The position numbers and the translations under genes are program-made. Shown here in pieces: positions 22,270-34,239 of a stretch of DNA of 64,000 nt (positions within the stretch are counted from its first letter, which is position 1; every line of letters begins with the position of its first letter). The DNA comes from Dactylorhiza incarnata (Eukaryota > Streptophyta > Magnoliopsida > Asparagales > Orchidaceae). The notes below the pieces were generated by a model. That model was not told where the DNA came from. It made no database searches and saw only the letters and a program-made list of their open reading frames with translations. The DNA is taken from contig JAWHQI010000005.1 of assembly GCA_033032865.1 (NCBI GenBank), forward strand, positions 5,108,001 through 5,172,000. The letters are read 5' to 3'.

Positions 22270-25200
22270 GTATCATCAATTGCATGAAGTAGAATCCTTT
22301 CAAAATGAAATATATAAAGTTCTACTTCATGATATGCCTTCATGTCTTTTAATTTTTCTTGTTTTCTTATTTCTTTTGATCTATCATGTCATGGTCATCC
22401 TATATAGTATTAAAAATATGATTTTATCTCTTAAAAGCTTAATATATTCATAAAATCAAATTGATCAAAATTCAAAATCATATTTTATTTTGATGACCTA
22501 TCTTTTATTCTTATATTCATTGCTTCTAAATATCTTATATTATCCATATGAATCAAACTCTAAATTTTCTATAAGATATTTCAAATTAAATCCAGTTATT
22601 TGGCTATTAAGATTCTTAGCCTTCACCAACAAGTGGTTTAGTGAAATAACTTGATCTAAAAGAAAATTCAAAGATCTAAATCAAAATTCTTAATTAAAGG
22701 AAAATCACTAAAATGTATTGAAATAATTTATCCTCTTAATGAATATTGAATTCACAAACACCACTATGATCTATTGATGTCCTTTGCTAAAATTCTCTAA
22801 CATCATAAGTCTTATCAAAAGTCTTCTAAAAACAATTATTTCTATCACATTTATGTGAATTATAATTGATATATTAACTGATGACAATTGATATTATAAT
22901 GGTTGGTGTATATTGTGATTTATTTCGAGTTTAGACCTTTTAATCATCTTGATATCAAATCAAATAGAATCGTCACTCCATTCTAGGTCTATAAGTTGAA
23001 ACATTGTATCAACAAACCTTGGTATAACATTAATCTCAAACTTATCATACTAACATTGTCGCCTAAAGAATATTTGTGTCTATGTTAGGCTTTATTTGTT
23101 TACCAAGATATACAGGTTGGGTATTCTCATCTAGGGCTTATCCATGGTATGATTGTGCATGAACATTATTGATAATCTCTAAAATCATGCATATTTGATT
23201 TGTTCATTCATGACCTCTCATGCTTACATTTCATATCATTTTCAAACTACATTGGTAAATATAAGGCTTAAAAATATTAAAATGGAGATATAATGAAATA
23301 TATCACTTACAAAGTTTAGTAGGTAAAGTCATATACAAAATCGCTAATGTTTCATGAAATTTGCACAATCTAGACATTTCCTAAAAATCTGAAATTTCAG
23401 CATGAAACTACTATTATGACACTTAATCAAGATCCAAAATTAATATTTCCAAAATCCTAAAAAATCATTCACTGTCTCCCGCGCTAGCGCTACCGCAGGC
23501 GCTAGCGTCCATGTTCGATTTTCTGTATTTTTTAAATTCGAAAAATCCATAAAAATATATAAATCTATATTTTCTACTTAGTTTTGCACTTCTATTTTTT
23601 CTTTATTTTTTGAAAAATCAAATACAAAACTACAAAAACCAAATTACAAAAAATATGTTTTTCTTTTTCGCTTGTGTTGTTTCCTTTGTTTAAAGTTCAT
23701 CTTTATGCAAAAATCAAATATAAAAATTACAAAAGCAAAAATTACAAAAATATGCTTTTATTTGCTAAAATCAAATACAAAAATATAAAACTTTAAAACT
23801 ATCAAAAACTGTATGATTTTTGTGAAAAATCAAGCATGATTTAATCTATTATTTAGAAATTCTACAATGTTGCAATTTATCTTTTCAAACTACGTTGAAC
23901 ATTGTTTTCATCATGCTTTGATATATCTATTAATATGTGCATCAATTATATTTTAAAGGTTGTGTAGAACTAAGCTTAGCATGCCTCTAAGTATAAGTAA
24001 ATGTTTTATGTTTGATAATGATATTTATTCACTCACCCTTTTTGGCATTGTCTACATATGTGTTTAATCTAAGAATACTTGTGTATATTTTGTATTAGTA
24101 CAATGGATTAAAATTGCACAAGTATCTTACCTACACTCCTAATTTTGCACTCTTAAAAAATAAGAAAAGTGGTTATGTTTTTCATAAATTCTATTGATTT
24201 GCAAAACAAGTGTATTCGGAGAACTTTGTACAAAACAAAATTATAAAATAAATGACAAAGATAACTCCACCAAGCACTAGTTGAACCTCCTGATAAGTCT
24301 TAATAAGCATTGTGAGGTTGAGCACCTTGGAAAGAATAGTAAAGTGTCTTGTGCAAATCAAATCTTTCTTTCAAAAATAAGAAAAACCACTTACTCTTAA
24401 GTACACTGGATCACTAGTCTCAAAATTCAAAATAAAATATGTGATCCCCCAAGCACTACTTTGCACCCTGATAAGTCTTAATGAGCATTGTGTGTGCAGA
24501 GCACCTTGGTAGTTATACTTTTTATTGTGCATTAAAGTGTGTGGAAGTAATCTTATTTGTGTTTTATTGTGCTATTACTTTACATATTTCTTGTATTTTT
24601 GATTAAAACATTTGTTTACACTACTCAAAAATACACTTATGTACACATCATTATCTGCCATAACACTTCTTCTCATGAGTATTGGATCCTAATGCTGTAC
24701 TTATGAAATGCACTAGATAACCTAGCATGTTTTCTATAATGTTTGGTATGATTTGAAATTGTGAATTGAAATAACATTGTAGTAATCTCTTTGTGATAAT
24801 ATTATTTCATGCTTGGTTATTTTTGTCAACCATAAAAGTTTTTCATTGAAACATGATTTACATAAACATCTTCTTTTTGAAATTAAACTCATATATCTTT
24901 TTATGGATTATTCTTGATTACAATAAGATGTTTCATGTATTTCTACAAGTCTTCCGCATCATCACCATATAACTTTTACCTTGCACTTTCATGCTTATAT
25001 CAAGTCTTAAATCTCAATTTTTTCTTAAAAACAAATGGTAGACTTGCTTGGTAGAATTTATATTGGTTGTTCTAACATGCATATCATTTTAATAGTAACA
25101 AACTCTGATTTATTTCAATATAAACGTGTATGCTAAATGCTCTTCCAACAAGTGAAACATTGCTAAAAGGATGTTGTTTCTTTCTTCCAAAATGCTTCAA

Positions 25201-26161
25201 CTCTTATCTTTATAAAGTTAGTTTTGAAACTAAAAAACATCTCCTTTTTTAACTTAAACTCTTATTTAGTATTATAATGTGTCTTTTTCGAAATCTTCCG
25301 CAATGCTCAAACTCTGATACATTCATGAATTTCAATATAGCTAAGTAAGTTTTATTTCAAAAAATTCAATTATGATTCTTCCCATTAGATTTAAAAGCTT
25401 CATGTTTCAAAAAACTATTATTCGTGACTTCATATCTCACCATAGCGGGGGCATAGGGTTGTAGACATTAGATAAACTTATCTTTAGTCATGTCTTGTCC
25501 TTAACCGGGGAGGGTTCCAGTGGGGCCTTGCGAGGCACTGGGGGGAAAGAGTGCTAGGTTGAGTTTTGTCTAGTGTTTGCATATGAGACTAACACCCCAA
25601 CCTACAGCATGTTTGCAGCTCCTCATGCCCATCCTTCACTTAGTACGGGGCTAGGGTGTAGACTTATTGTCTGGGTAGATTGGTTATTTGGAAATCCTTA
25701 TTTTTATGCTTAAAACTTTTATATAAAGGGAAAATCATTACTTTTTTATGCTAAAAATTCTGATTTCCTTTTATGAAATTTTTTGTAATGCTTATAACTC
25801 TGATCTATTTAAATGAAAAACAATTCTAAAACTCCTTATCATTTACTTAAAAATCTCGATCATGCCTTCTCTTTTATTTACACATTTTTAGTGCTTTGTT
25901 TACCTACCCACTTTTGCTAATAACAAAGGGGGAGAACTACCATGATAAATATAACCCGCTATCATAAACCCAACATGACAAATTAAGATGATAGCTTACA
26001 TATTAGGGGAGCATTCACTTAGGGGGAGCAATTCTAAATGCTAAAATCAATAATTATCCTAAAGTCATCACTCACACACACACAAGTATAGTTTCATCAT
26101 GCTTATTTATTAATGCTTTGATTTATCATTAATGGATTTGTTATTATCAAAAGGGGGAGTT
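22270..26161 (+). other. Non-coding interior of copia C with multiple PPT-like tracts
   Basis: AT-rich, no supported ORF. One CpG-rich module gcgctagcgctaccgcaggcgctagc occurs alone at 23481-23506. A diverged duplication occurs at about 24266-24340 and 24444-24515 (both with cctgataagtcttaa and agcaccttgg). Purine tracts resembling PPTs lie at 25925-25936, about 26003-26012, 26019-26032, and 26149-26161, the last directly before the 3' LTR. Confidence 0.8.
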
Positions 26162-27250
26162 TGTTGGAACATGGTCTTCCGCATCTCCTAGGTTTGAGAA
26201 TAACAAATCCTATGTGTATTTGATCTTGTGTGTTTAAGTGTGCAGGAAAACAAAGTCCACATGACTCAAGGATGGTTGTCCCCAAAATTGAGGTCAGAAT
26301 TCCAACATGGCCACTAGCGCCGGTGGTAGCGAAAACGCCTGGCGCTAGTGATGATTAGCGCGATTCCAGCAGTGTTTTTAGAAGGAGCTAGCGCCCGGCG
26401 GTAGCTACTAGCGCTGGTGGTAACATAGCGCACAAGATGCATAGAGCAAAATGTTGACGCGGATTGAAGATCCTGCCGCGCAAAATATTACTTAATCAGG
26501 GATAGCGCTGACGGTAGAGGTAGCGCCGACGGTAGCGCTGAGGCTATAAAATGGACACTTTGGCTCCGTCTTCATCATCCTCTAGAGATCCCAAATTCCA
26601 GAGCCTCGTGCCACAGCATAGAGAGGAGAGTTCGGAGAGATACTCCCACAAATCCATAAAGCCTTAAGGAGATCCGTGGAGAAGATTTCAACACGCGTCA
26701 TCATCGTGACGAAAGACCGCATCGACTACGATCATACTCTGCGTCTTCGTCTACTTCTCCAAGAGATCCACATAGAGGGAGTTTTTATATTATTGTCTTT
26801 TCATTTCATATCTTTTCTGTAATCGTTTAGTGAAATTCGCCTCGTGTTGGCGACTAGGTCTGGGTAGGACTTAGGGCTGAAATTCGCCTCGTGTTGGCGA
26901 CTAGGTCTCGGGTGTAGGTCTAGGGGGTGCTCGAGGCCATATCCGGGGAAGTGTTGGCTAGAGCGGCTTAAGGCCGTATCCAGGGAAGGATTGGCTAAAG
27001 CCAACCGGTTCGTGGGGATACGAGTCGGTATAGAAAACAAAAAGATTCTTTCTAAATCGCCTCCGATCTCTAGCGCCATTGAGATCAAGTTTTGTAAAAC
27101 TTATTTAATATCAATAAAGCTTGTCTCCTTTTTGTTTTACTTGACTTCTTGTTTTAATATTGCAATATTCCAAAGTTTTTCTAAATAAAATCTAAAGTTT
27201 TTTTAAAACCCTTATTCACCCCCCCTCTAAGGGCGCCTACCGATCCAACA
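26162..27250 (+). repeat. 3' LTR of copia C (1089 bp)
   Basis: Matches the 5' LTR. It carries an extra 18 bp within the CpG-rich module near 26510, so the module has changed copy number since insertion. It ends CCAACA at 27250 and is followed by the TSD aaaat. Confidence 0.95.
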
Positions 27251-27255
27251 AAAAT

Positions 27256-27951
27256 GGCGGGGGAGAATAACAATCCGATCCCTTAGGTTGAATGAACCTG
27301 CGCCTTAAATAGAGGCGTTAATTTTAAGAAATGCACGATCAAAATGCATGCCCGTGCATTTTGGGACGTGCGATTGATAGAGATAAACAACGCCTGCAAC
27401 TACAGAAAGGCCGTGCATTTTTGTTAACGCACGAGCGAAATGCTCGTGCGCGACCAAAAATGCACGGGGTAAGGCTGGCTTCAGATTTTGCCAGCATCCA
27501 GGTAGGCCGTGCATTTTCCTTCACGCACGTTTGGATTCAATCGTGCGTTAAGGATAACACACGATGAGCATAATCACAAACAGCTCTGAGTAAATCGCAC
27601 GATCGCTTTGATCGTGCGTCAACCATAATTGCACGGTCGTGCGATTTACCAAACTGCAATGCTCAACTCATGGGCATAGTCCACCTGTAGATAATCAAAA
27701 TCCAAGCATCAACCACACAGAAAATAAGACAAACATTCAAAATAACAACAGGAAAGGCATGGGGAACCCGTAGAGGCATACCCCCCCAGCACAGAATGTG
27801 CAATTGCACACCCCGCTAGGCGAAAAGAGTGCACTATGTGTGAAGTGATAGCTATAGCAGATATGAGCATTTTAATGTTAAAAGTGTAGTGCACGAGTGA
27901 GAAAACAGGCCCAGATGAGTCCGAAAAACCCTATATAATCGGGACTCATCA
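27256..27951 (-). repeat. 5' LTR of the Athila-like element, right part
   Basis: Continues the LTR interrupted by copia C. It repeats the CGTGCATTTT/GTGCG cluster (27330-27645) and ends CATCA at 27951, followed by gtaat. Confidence 0.92.
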
Positions 27952-29491
27952 GTAATTTGGTTATTAGATGTCTTAGAATGTCACACTCTAATTAGGGTGT
28001 CAAATACTAGTACAAAAAGAGTCCAAAATTCAGTTGAGTTAAATCTACGTTGAATAAATGTCGACGCAGCTTCGACTACAAGTCGAGGTAACTTCGAATA
28101 TAAGTAACATTAACTCATACTGAAGTTGATGTAGAAGTTGAAGTCGATGCAACGTCGAGATGTACTCGACCCAAAAAATAGTGTTAGTCGAAGTAGTATC
28201 TAAAGTCGACGCAACTTGGACTTACATTCGACGTAGAAGGAAGACTTTGAGTTTAGGATTTCATCTTGATGGATATGTCGATAGGTATTCAACGCAACGT
28301 TGACGACAAAGTCCATTTCTAAATTAAGGAGGATTTTGATGTAACTTCTAATAGAACTCAGAGGTGCGTCGATAAGAAAGCAAATGTATTCGACGTACGT
28401 CGAATACAAACAGAATCATAATATCTTCTTTATTCTTTTCTAAAGATGATTCAGAGGTTATTCATGTAATTATTTGGATCTCTAACCGGTCTATTATATC
28501 CAAGAATAGAAAGGAAGTCTCCAGAGACACAATAAAGCTATTTCTAGAAGATATTCAAAGAGATTGACGGGTAGTCAACAAAGATAGAAGGAGAATATGA
28601 TTATCTCTTGGACATTCCTATTAGGGATAAAAAAAGGAAATGAATTCAAATTCTATTCGACAGAAGAATAAGGGTATTCAAGAAGATTGACAACACAACA
28701 ATTCTATTACTGTATCATCTTCTTCTTCCTGAAGCTCTATCTCTCTCTCTCAGAAAGACAGAACAACTATTCTCTATACAGGAATCATTCAGAGGCTTCT
28801 TCTTTTTCTTCTCACACAACAAGAAGCCTATAGGAATACATAGATTTTGTGAGTCAAAGCTTGAAAAGTTCTTGCAACTCTCTCTCTCTCTCAACATGGG
28901 CTCATCAACTGGGATATAGATCTGTCAAGCGACACTAAGTGCCTGAATCCTTAGTGATTACTGAAGGAGGATTCAACCAGAAGAACATCTTCTTCATTTC
29001 TTCTTTTCCCTTTTACTCTTTTCTTTTTATTATTGTAATCTGAGTAAAGAGTCATAAGAATCCCTCTACAAAGGATTTAGTTGGTTCAACATCTCCTTAC
29101 CAAAAGATCTCATGTGGTTCTAAGAGTCTCCTTGTCAAAAGACTTAGTTGTTGGTTCTTAGAGTCTCCTTAACAAAAGACTCAGTGGTTCTAAAAGTCTC
29201 CTTATCAAAAGACTCGGGCACTGGATAGTGTATTCTTACTAAGGTGGTAGAAGAGTGGATGTACCCATAAGTTTTGGGGAATCACTATAGCTCCCGTCTC
29301 ATTGTAATGTGATTTTCTGTACTGTCCCATTATTTAATTTTTGCAATCTGTGTTTGTTTTATTCTGTGTTGGACAGTTGAATGCATAGTTATTAGAAGTG
29401 CTTTTATTGTGTGTGCATAATAACTAAAAAAGTTTTAACTCTATTCACCCCTTCTAAAGAATACTCAGAGGACTCACTGTGCACTTTCAAT

Positions 29492-29502
29492 TGGTATCAA
29501 AG
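29492..29502 (+). promoter_or_regulatory. PBS of copia B2 (mutated)
   Basis: tggtatcaaag, one change from tggtatcagag, two bases after the LTR end at 29489. Confidence 0.8.
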
Positions 29503-29584
29503 ATAGGTTGATCATAAAAAGGATAAGACCTTGATCAAAAGATCTTCTCACTCTAATTTTTATTTTCTAAAATTATTTTCAGAA

Positions 29585-29975
29585 AAATAAGTTCTAAGGA
29601 CTACGCATCCACCAGACCACTAGTCATATAATCCGAATAAGTTTACACTCTAGAAATCCAGAATAAAACATTATATGAACTCTATTGATGAAGAAATCTT
29701 TGATGTTATTATCTCAGGCCCCCCAGTCCCATTCAGAAAAGATGCAAGTGGGACTGTGACTCAAGAACTAGTCCATAGAGTAGAGTGGACAAATGCTGAA
29801 AAGAAGCTGAAGGCATGTGATGCCAAGGCAATGAATATTCTGGTGCAACTATATCAGATGACATATTCCAGAAGGTTGCTGACTGCAACTCAGCAAAAGA
29901 GATCTAGGAATCCTTGACCTGATTGGTTAGGGCAGCTCAGTTGAAAGGAAGGACAGAAAGTCTCTTCTCATATCC
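29585..29975 (+). pseudogene. Decayed copia gag fragment (copia B2)
   Basis: Plus-strand remnant of the same gag as copia B3. KDYASTRP is recognisable near 29590, and a frame from 29675 contains FDVIISGPPVPFRKDASG, matching B3 FNVILTGPPKPFRKDSSG. Stops and frameshifts interrupt it, and similarity continues in another frame until about 29975, where the element is truncated. It is non-functional. Confidence 0.8.
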
Positions 29976-30034
29976 TGACACATAGATTTAAGCCAAATAC
30001 AGATTTAAACAATGTTACTATTTTATACTTATAG

Positions 30035-30243
30035 ATTGACATTGTCGAACATTCTCTGATTTCTCCTGAACAGAGGCAAGTACATGATGATCGTTTAATT
30101 CTTTCTATGCTACATGAGTCAAGGTATGTACTTTCAATTAATTGAAGTTTAGTTTCTCTTTTTTAATTTTTTATTGTTACAAATTTTATTATAAATTCAC
30201 TTTTTTCTTCATTTGATTGTAGAACCGTAGCTAATGCCTAGCG
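30035..30243 (+). other. Possible host-gene fragment: exon, short intron, exon start
   Basis: An acceptor-like ttatacttatag ends at 30034. An 89-bp open stretch follows (30035-30123, reading IDIVEHSLISPEQRQVHDDR and onward). Then comes a donor-like gtatgt at 30124, an AT-rich 99-bp stretch and an acceptor-like ttgattgtag ending at 30222. The frame continues across the join in phase for about six codons to a TAG at the edge of the gypsy LTR (30244). It shows no similarity to the retroelements around it. I do not recognise the gene. Chance is possible because the exon is short. Confidence 0.4.
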
Positions 30244-32432
30244 TGTAACACCCTGCTAGTACAAACAATATAACAATAGGTCTGACCGGGACCCACTAGC
30301 TAAATGTTAATAAAATGATAACAGAAAAGAACTACATAAGAGTATCATAAACATAAGCGGAAGCATTTAATAATATTACTTTCAGAATTGTCCACTATCC
30401 CAGGAATGAAATAAGCAAGAGTTAAGGCCTTAAGGCCTTACATTCATATAATCAATTTAACTCTAAAACATGCATCGTCACGCAGACCGACAATAAAAAG
30501 AAAGCAGTAAATAGAGGTTGGCTTTTGAGTGCCAACATAGTATAGGGCTTCAACCCGCTACTTTCTACTTGGCTCACCAACACCTGCACCAACATCCAAT
30601 AAGAGGTAAACGAGGGACAGCTATGAGCTTACCACAAACTGTGTAATGATCCCACCCCCGGCCATCTATCCGGCTCAGGGGCGTGTCACCACTAATTTTT
30701 CAAGAAAGTCGTACATGCAACATGTAATCATAAAAGAAAGTGCAACTACCACCACACAGGGTGAGATTTCAAGCACAATCAATCTTCTAGGTTGAGCATC
30801 AAAGTAAAGGGAACCTAGGTATGCACATGATGTTGGATGGGTTCACCCGGAGGATTCCCACAACCGCTTAGCAACCGCATGGGGCTAACAAACATCAATC
30901 CACAACACTTCACCCTAAGAAACAACCTTAGGTGGGCAAACTAGAGCTTCTGGCCTGTCTAGGTAAACACCTTCTAAGGCCTCTCCCATGATCACATGGC
31001 TTTACATGAGGTAACTACCTCCTACCATTCTGCATGGAAATGGGTTCGGTTCCGCCATTGCCCGGGCTCTTTCCGTCATGGTCATTCAGCACTACGCGGT
31101 TACAGCTTCGCCTCGGCCCGCAAGGGTTAAACACGTTCAAGTGTTACAACAAAACGATGGCTACGCACCTAATCCCTCACAGGAGATCTTAGGCTTCGCC
31201 CGTAAATCAATTGAAGGAGGTACAAGACTGCTCCACTTCAAATCTCATGGTGAAGGTTTTGCATTCCACTTTACAAGCATGGGGCTTCCGTTAGGCTCTC
31301 CGAAAGACATCTAACTTCCAAGTCAAGCAAAATGATACTATTTCTCACAAAACAACTGAAGGAGGTACAATACCGCTCCACTTCAAATCTCGTGGTGAAG
31401 GTTTACCTTCCACCACTTTTGAAGCATGGGGCTTCCGTTAGGCTCTCTGAAAGATATCTAATGCACAAGTCCCACAATGAAATGAAAAATCTCATGGAGT
31501 CAATCTCCGACACGCATTCTAGGCTTAACCTAAATGCAATGTCACAATTCAAGCATCACCGATCTGGGCTCACGACCACGAATAGACTTCACACACAATG
31601 CCTAAATCCGTACGTCTATCAGATTTCTACATGCAATATGTTGGGGACGGACACAATCAACCAAGAGTTCCGAAGAACTGAAGGAAATCCTACACTTCAC
31701 CCATTTGGTGAAAGGGATACCTTATGCAAGCATATAAAAAGGAATGAGAGGACAAACACACATCCTAAGACCGGGAGGAAGGATTGTTACCTTTGGAGCA
31801 TGCTTCAGCGCCATGGAACCAAAACTTGTTCCGTTGGAAAAGACCGCAACGGACTCCTCTCCGCGAATCTGGTCTCGGCTTGCGAATCCGAGCTTCGGAG
31901 CTCCTTCAATGGGGGAAAAGGTCTCCTCCTTCTCTCTAGGTTCTTCAAGGAAAGAGAGAGAATGGGGTGGGCGAAATGAGGTTCTAAACCCTCATTTCCG
32001 GACCATAAGCTGCCAGGAAACATTTCCCACCATCGGATCTCCTCATAACTCAACGGATGGCTCAGATTTAATCTTGAACCAGTCTGGAAAAACCCATACA
32101 CGGCGTGGCACACGGTCATGTGCCAGGCCGTGTGGACTCACAAGAAAAACTGGAGCTAGGCACGCTTCTTGCACACAGCCATGTCCATGGCCCTCTGGAT
32201 CTACGCGGTTAGGAACCTGGCCGTGTGCCTGTCCATGACCTTTAATGCCAAAAATTCGACACTTAAACTCACAGACACGGCCTTGCACACGGCCGTGTCG
32301 CAAGCCATGTCAAAATTCAGCTTCTCTAAAAAGCTTCCTAAACAACCCCAAACAGCCCCAAAACTCTATGGGACTCCTCTAGTGCTCTTAGGGTCTTCAT
32401 GGAAAGCAATTTTATGAATTTTGGGTGTTACA
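30244..32432 (-). repeat. 3' LTR of chromovirus-type gypsy G3 (2189 bp)
   Basis: TGTAACACCC...GGGTGTTACA, inverted ends. It lies directly beyond the end of a gypsy pol on the minus strand (rc gacaaaattcttttaagagg, as expected before the 3' LTR in Tekay-like elements). A cacacggccgtgt-type cluster lies at 32095-32310 near the U3 start. Flanking 5-mer tagcg (30239-30243) is the presumed TSD; its partner was not found. Confidence 0.88.
32095..32310. repeat. CACACGGCCGTGT motif cluster in gypsy G3 LTR
   Basis: Copies of acacggccgtgt and variants (cacacggtcatgtg, aggccgtgtgg, ggccgtgtgcc) near the U3 start of the LTR. The core is a perfect palindrome. Confidence 0.8.
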
Positions 32433-34113
32433 ACTCTCCACCTCTTAAAAGAATTTTGTCCTGAAATTTCTAACATAAAAGCAATCAAACTTAAGCCGTA
32501 CCTGAGAGAAATAGCTCGAGGTACTCCGCAAGCATCGTTTGCTATCTCTTCCAAGAGAGCTCCTCTAGGTCGCAATTGTCCCAATGGACATTGGCCATTT
32601 TTATCACCTTGCTCCACAATTGTCGAACTTCAGTGTCTTCGATGCGTATGGGCTTCACTTTCGTCGATAACCCACCATCAACCGGCACTTTGCCGACCGC
32701 AACTATATGAGTAGGCTCTTGCACTGCCTTCCTCAATACAGAAATGTGAAACACATCGTGTAGACCGCTCAGCTCTGCGGATAGCGCAAGACGATATGTC
32801 GCATCACCAACACGCTCCACGATCTAAAACGACCCCATGTACCGCGGGCTGAGCTTCTTCAAGTGTCTGATCCTTGATACTCCTTTGAACAGTTTAATCT
32901 TCAAGTAGACCCAGACGCCAACGGCGAACTCCAGGTCCTTATGCTTGGCATTATAATACTTTGCTTGCCTATCCTGGGAAATCAATAGCCTTCCACGTAT
33001 AGCTCTGATCGTCGAATTTGCTTCATCAATGTCCTTTCGCTTCAATAGCTTAGTATCGCCCGTTTCCGCCCAAGACAACAACGTACAACACTTCCTACCA
33101 TATAGGGCCTCTTAGGCCGCCATATGTATACTAGCTTGGTATTTATTATTGTAAACAAACTCGATCATATAGAGATGATCTTCCCACTTCTTTCCAAAAT
33201 CTAGAGCGCACATTCAGAGCATATCCTCCATAGTCCTGTTGGTCCTCTCGATCTGTCCATCCATTTGCGGGTGAAAGGCTGTGCTGAACCTCAGCGTAGT
33301 GCCCAACAGTTCATAGATAAGCCTCTAATCTTTCGATGTGAAACGCCCGTCACGATCGCTGACAATGCTACGAGGAACACCGTGCAACCACACAATACTA
33401 TCAACATATAACTTTGCTAGCTTTTCCACGGAATCATATTTTCGGTTCAGAATAAAGTGCGATACTTTCGTTAAACGATCTACGATCACACAAATGGCAT
33501 CATTTCCGTGCTGTGATCTCGGCAATCCGCGCATGAAATCCATCGAGATATCGTCGAACTTCCATTCCGGGATTGGCAAAGACTTTAGAAACCCACCAGG
33601 TATTTGACATTCAGCCTTCACCAATGCACAAATATGACACTTAGCCACGTAGAGAGCAATGCCTTTCTTCATTCTTGGCCACCAGAAGAGTTTCTTCATA
33701 TCCATGTTCATCTTTGTGCTCCCTGGGTGGATCAAGTACTTGGTAAAGTGAGCCTCGTACATCAACTCTGCCCGTAATGTACCAACATTTGGGACACACA
33801 ACCTAGCATCCTTCCACAAAAGACCATCTTTGAAGGAGAAATCAGCATTTGACCCATCAACTGTCTCTGATTTGTAATGCTTCATACTTTCATATAGATC
33901 CAAAGCTTGTCAAACTCGGTCGGCAAGGTCGTATTGGACCTTTGTCCAGTTCAAGCATGCTATAGTAGACGCTCTCCTATCGACGCAAATGATCTCCAAG
34001 GACTCTAGCTCACGGATTAGACGCTCATCGTGCATCAAAATCTAGTTTGCTTGCATGGGAGCTCAACGACTCAATGCGTCTGCGACAATGTTTCCCTTCC
34101 CAGGAGTATATCG
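32433..34113 (-). pseudogene. Gypsy pol fragment (G3): RNase H end, integrase, chromodomain region
   Basis: Minus-strand remnant of a chromovirus Pol, broken by stops and frameshifts. In element order: an RNase H tail (GKGNIVADALSR-like, about 34050-34100); integrase at 33325-33903 with zinc-binding His and CHIC, MDFMRGLPRSQHGNDA around the first Asp, and SDRDGRFTS around the second; a C-terminal integrase piece at 32824-33081; and a chromodomain-like end at 32542-32820 (ERVGDATYRLALSAELSG, VFHISVLRK, then VHWDNCDLEELSWKR). The order and motifs match Tekay/Del-type elements. The upstream part was cut away by the G4 insertion at 34114. It is non-functional. Confidence 0.88.
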
Positions 34114-34239
34114 TGTAACATCCCCAATCCCTCTAGACCCCTAGTTGGTGTTAGCGCATGGGGGTGTGCAGAGTGGCCACTAAAGCCCTTGGACCAAGTG
34201 GAGTGTGCTAAGTGCACACCAAGGACACAAAATCAACAT
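34114..34239 (+). repeat. Inverted repeat arm, partner of 46141-46268
   Basis: Reads tgtaacatccccaatccctc and onward. The reverse complement of 46141-46268 gives the same sequence with a handful of mismatches, up to atcaacata. Confidence 0.9.

Larger units (their letters stand above)
19658..27250 (+). mobile_element. Gag-only sirevirus-like copia element, copia C
   Basis: Complete 7.6-kb element with TSD aaaat, LTRs 19658-20727 and 26162-27250, a PBS, one gag ORF and a 3.9-kb non-coding interior. It has several PPT-like tracts before the 3' LTR, a feature described for sireviruses. No pol is present, so it is non-autonomous. The LTRs differ by roughly two dozen changes and an 18-bp duplication near 26510, so it is older than copia A. 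Confidence 0.92.
13853..27951 (-). mobile_element. Non-autonomous Athila-like gypsy element
   Basis: LTRs 13853-15453 and 18746-27951 (the latter interrupted by copia C) begin TGATG and end CATCA. A perfect 5-bp TSD gtaat flanks the whole. The PBS at 18722-18739 is of the tRNA-Asp type typical of Athila. A PPT lies at 15454-15466. The interior is only 3.3 kb and has no recognisable protease, RT or integrase. It holds one broken acidic ORF (17271-18548). It therefore must have moved using proteins supplied by another element. Confidence 0.92.
13758..29489 (+). repeat. Copia B2 LTR, split by a nested Athila-like element
   Basis: The LTR occupies 13758-13852 and 27957-29489 (about 1628 bp joined). 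It begins tgttgggaaaaac and ends ttca just before a PBS. The split is caused by the element 13853-27951, flanked by the duplicated target gtaat (13848-13852, 27952-27956). The right part carries a cluster of GTCGAC/CGTCGA motifs (28025-28400). A PPT precedes this LTR and a PBS follows it, so it sits between the end of one interior and the start of another. Confidence 0.85.
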
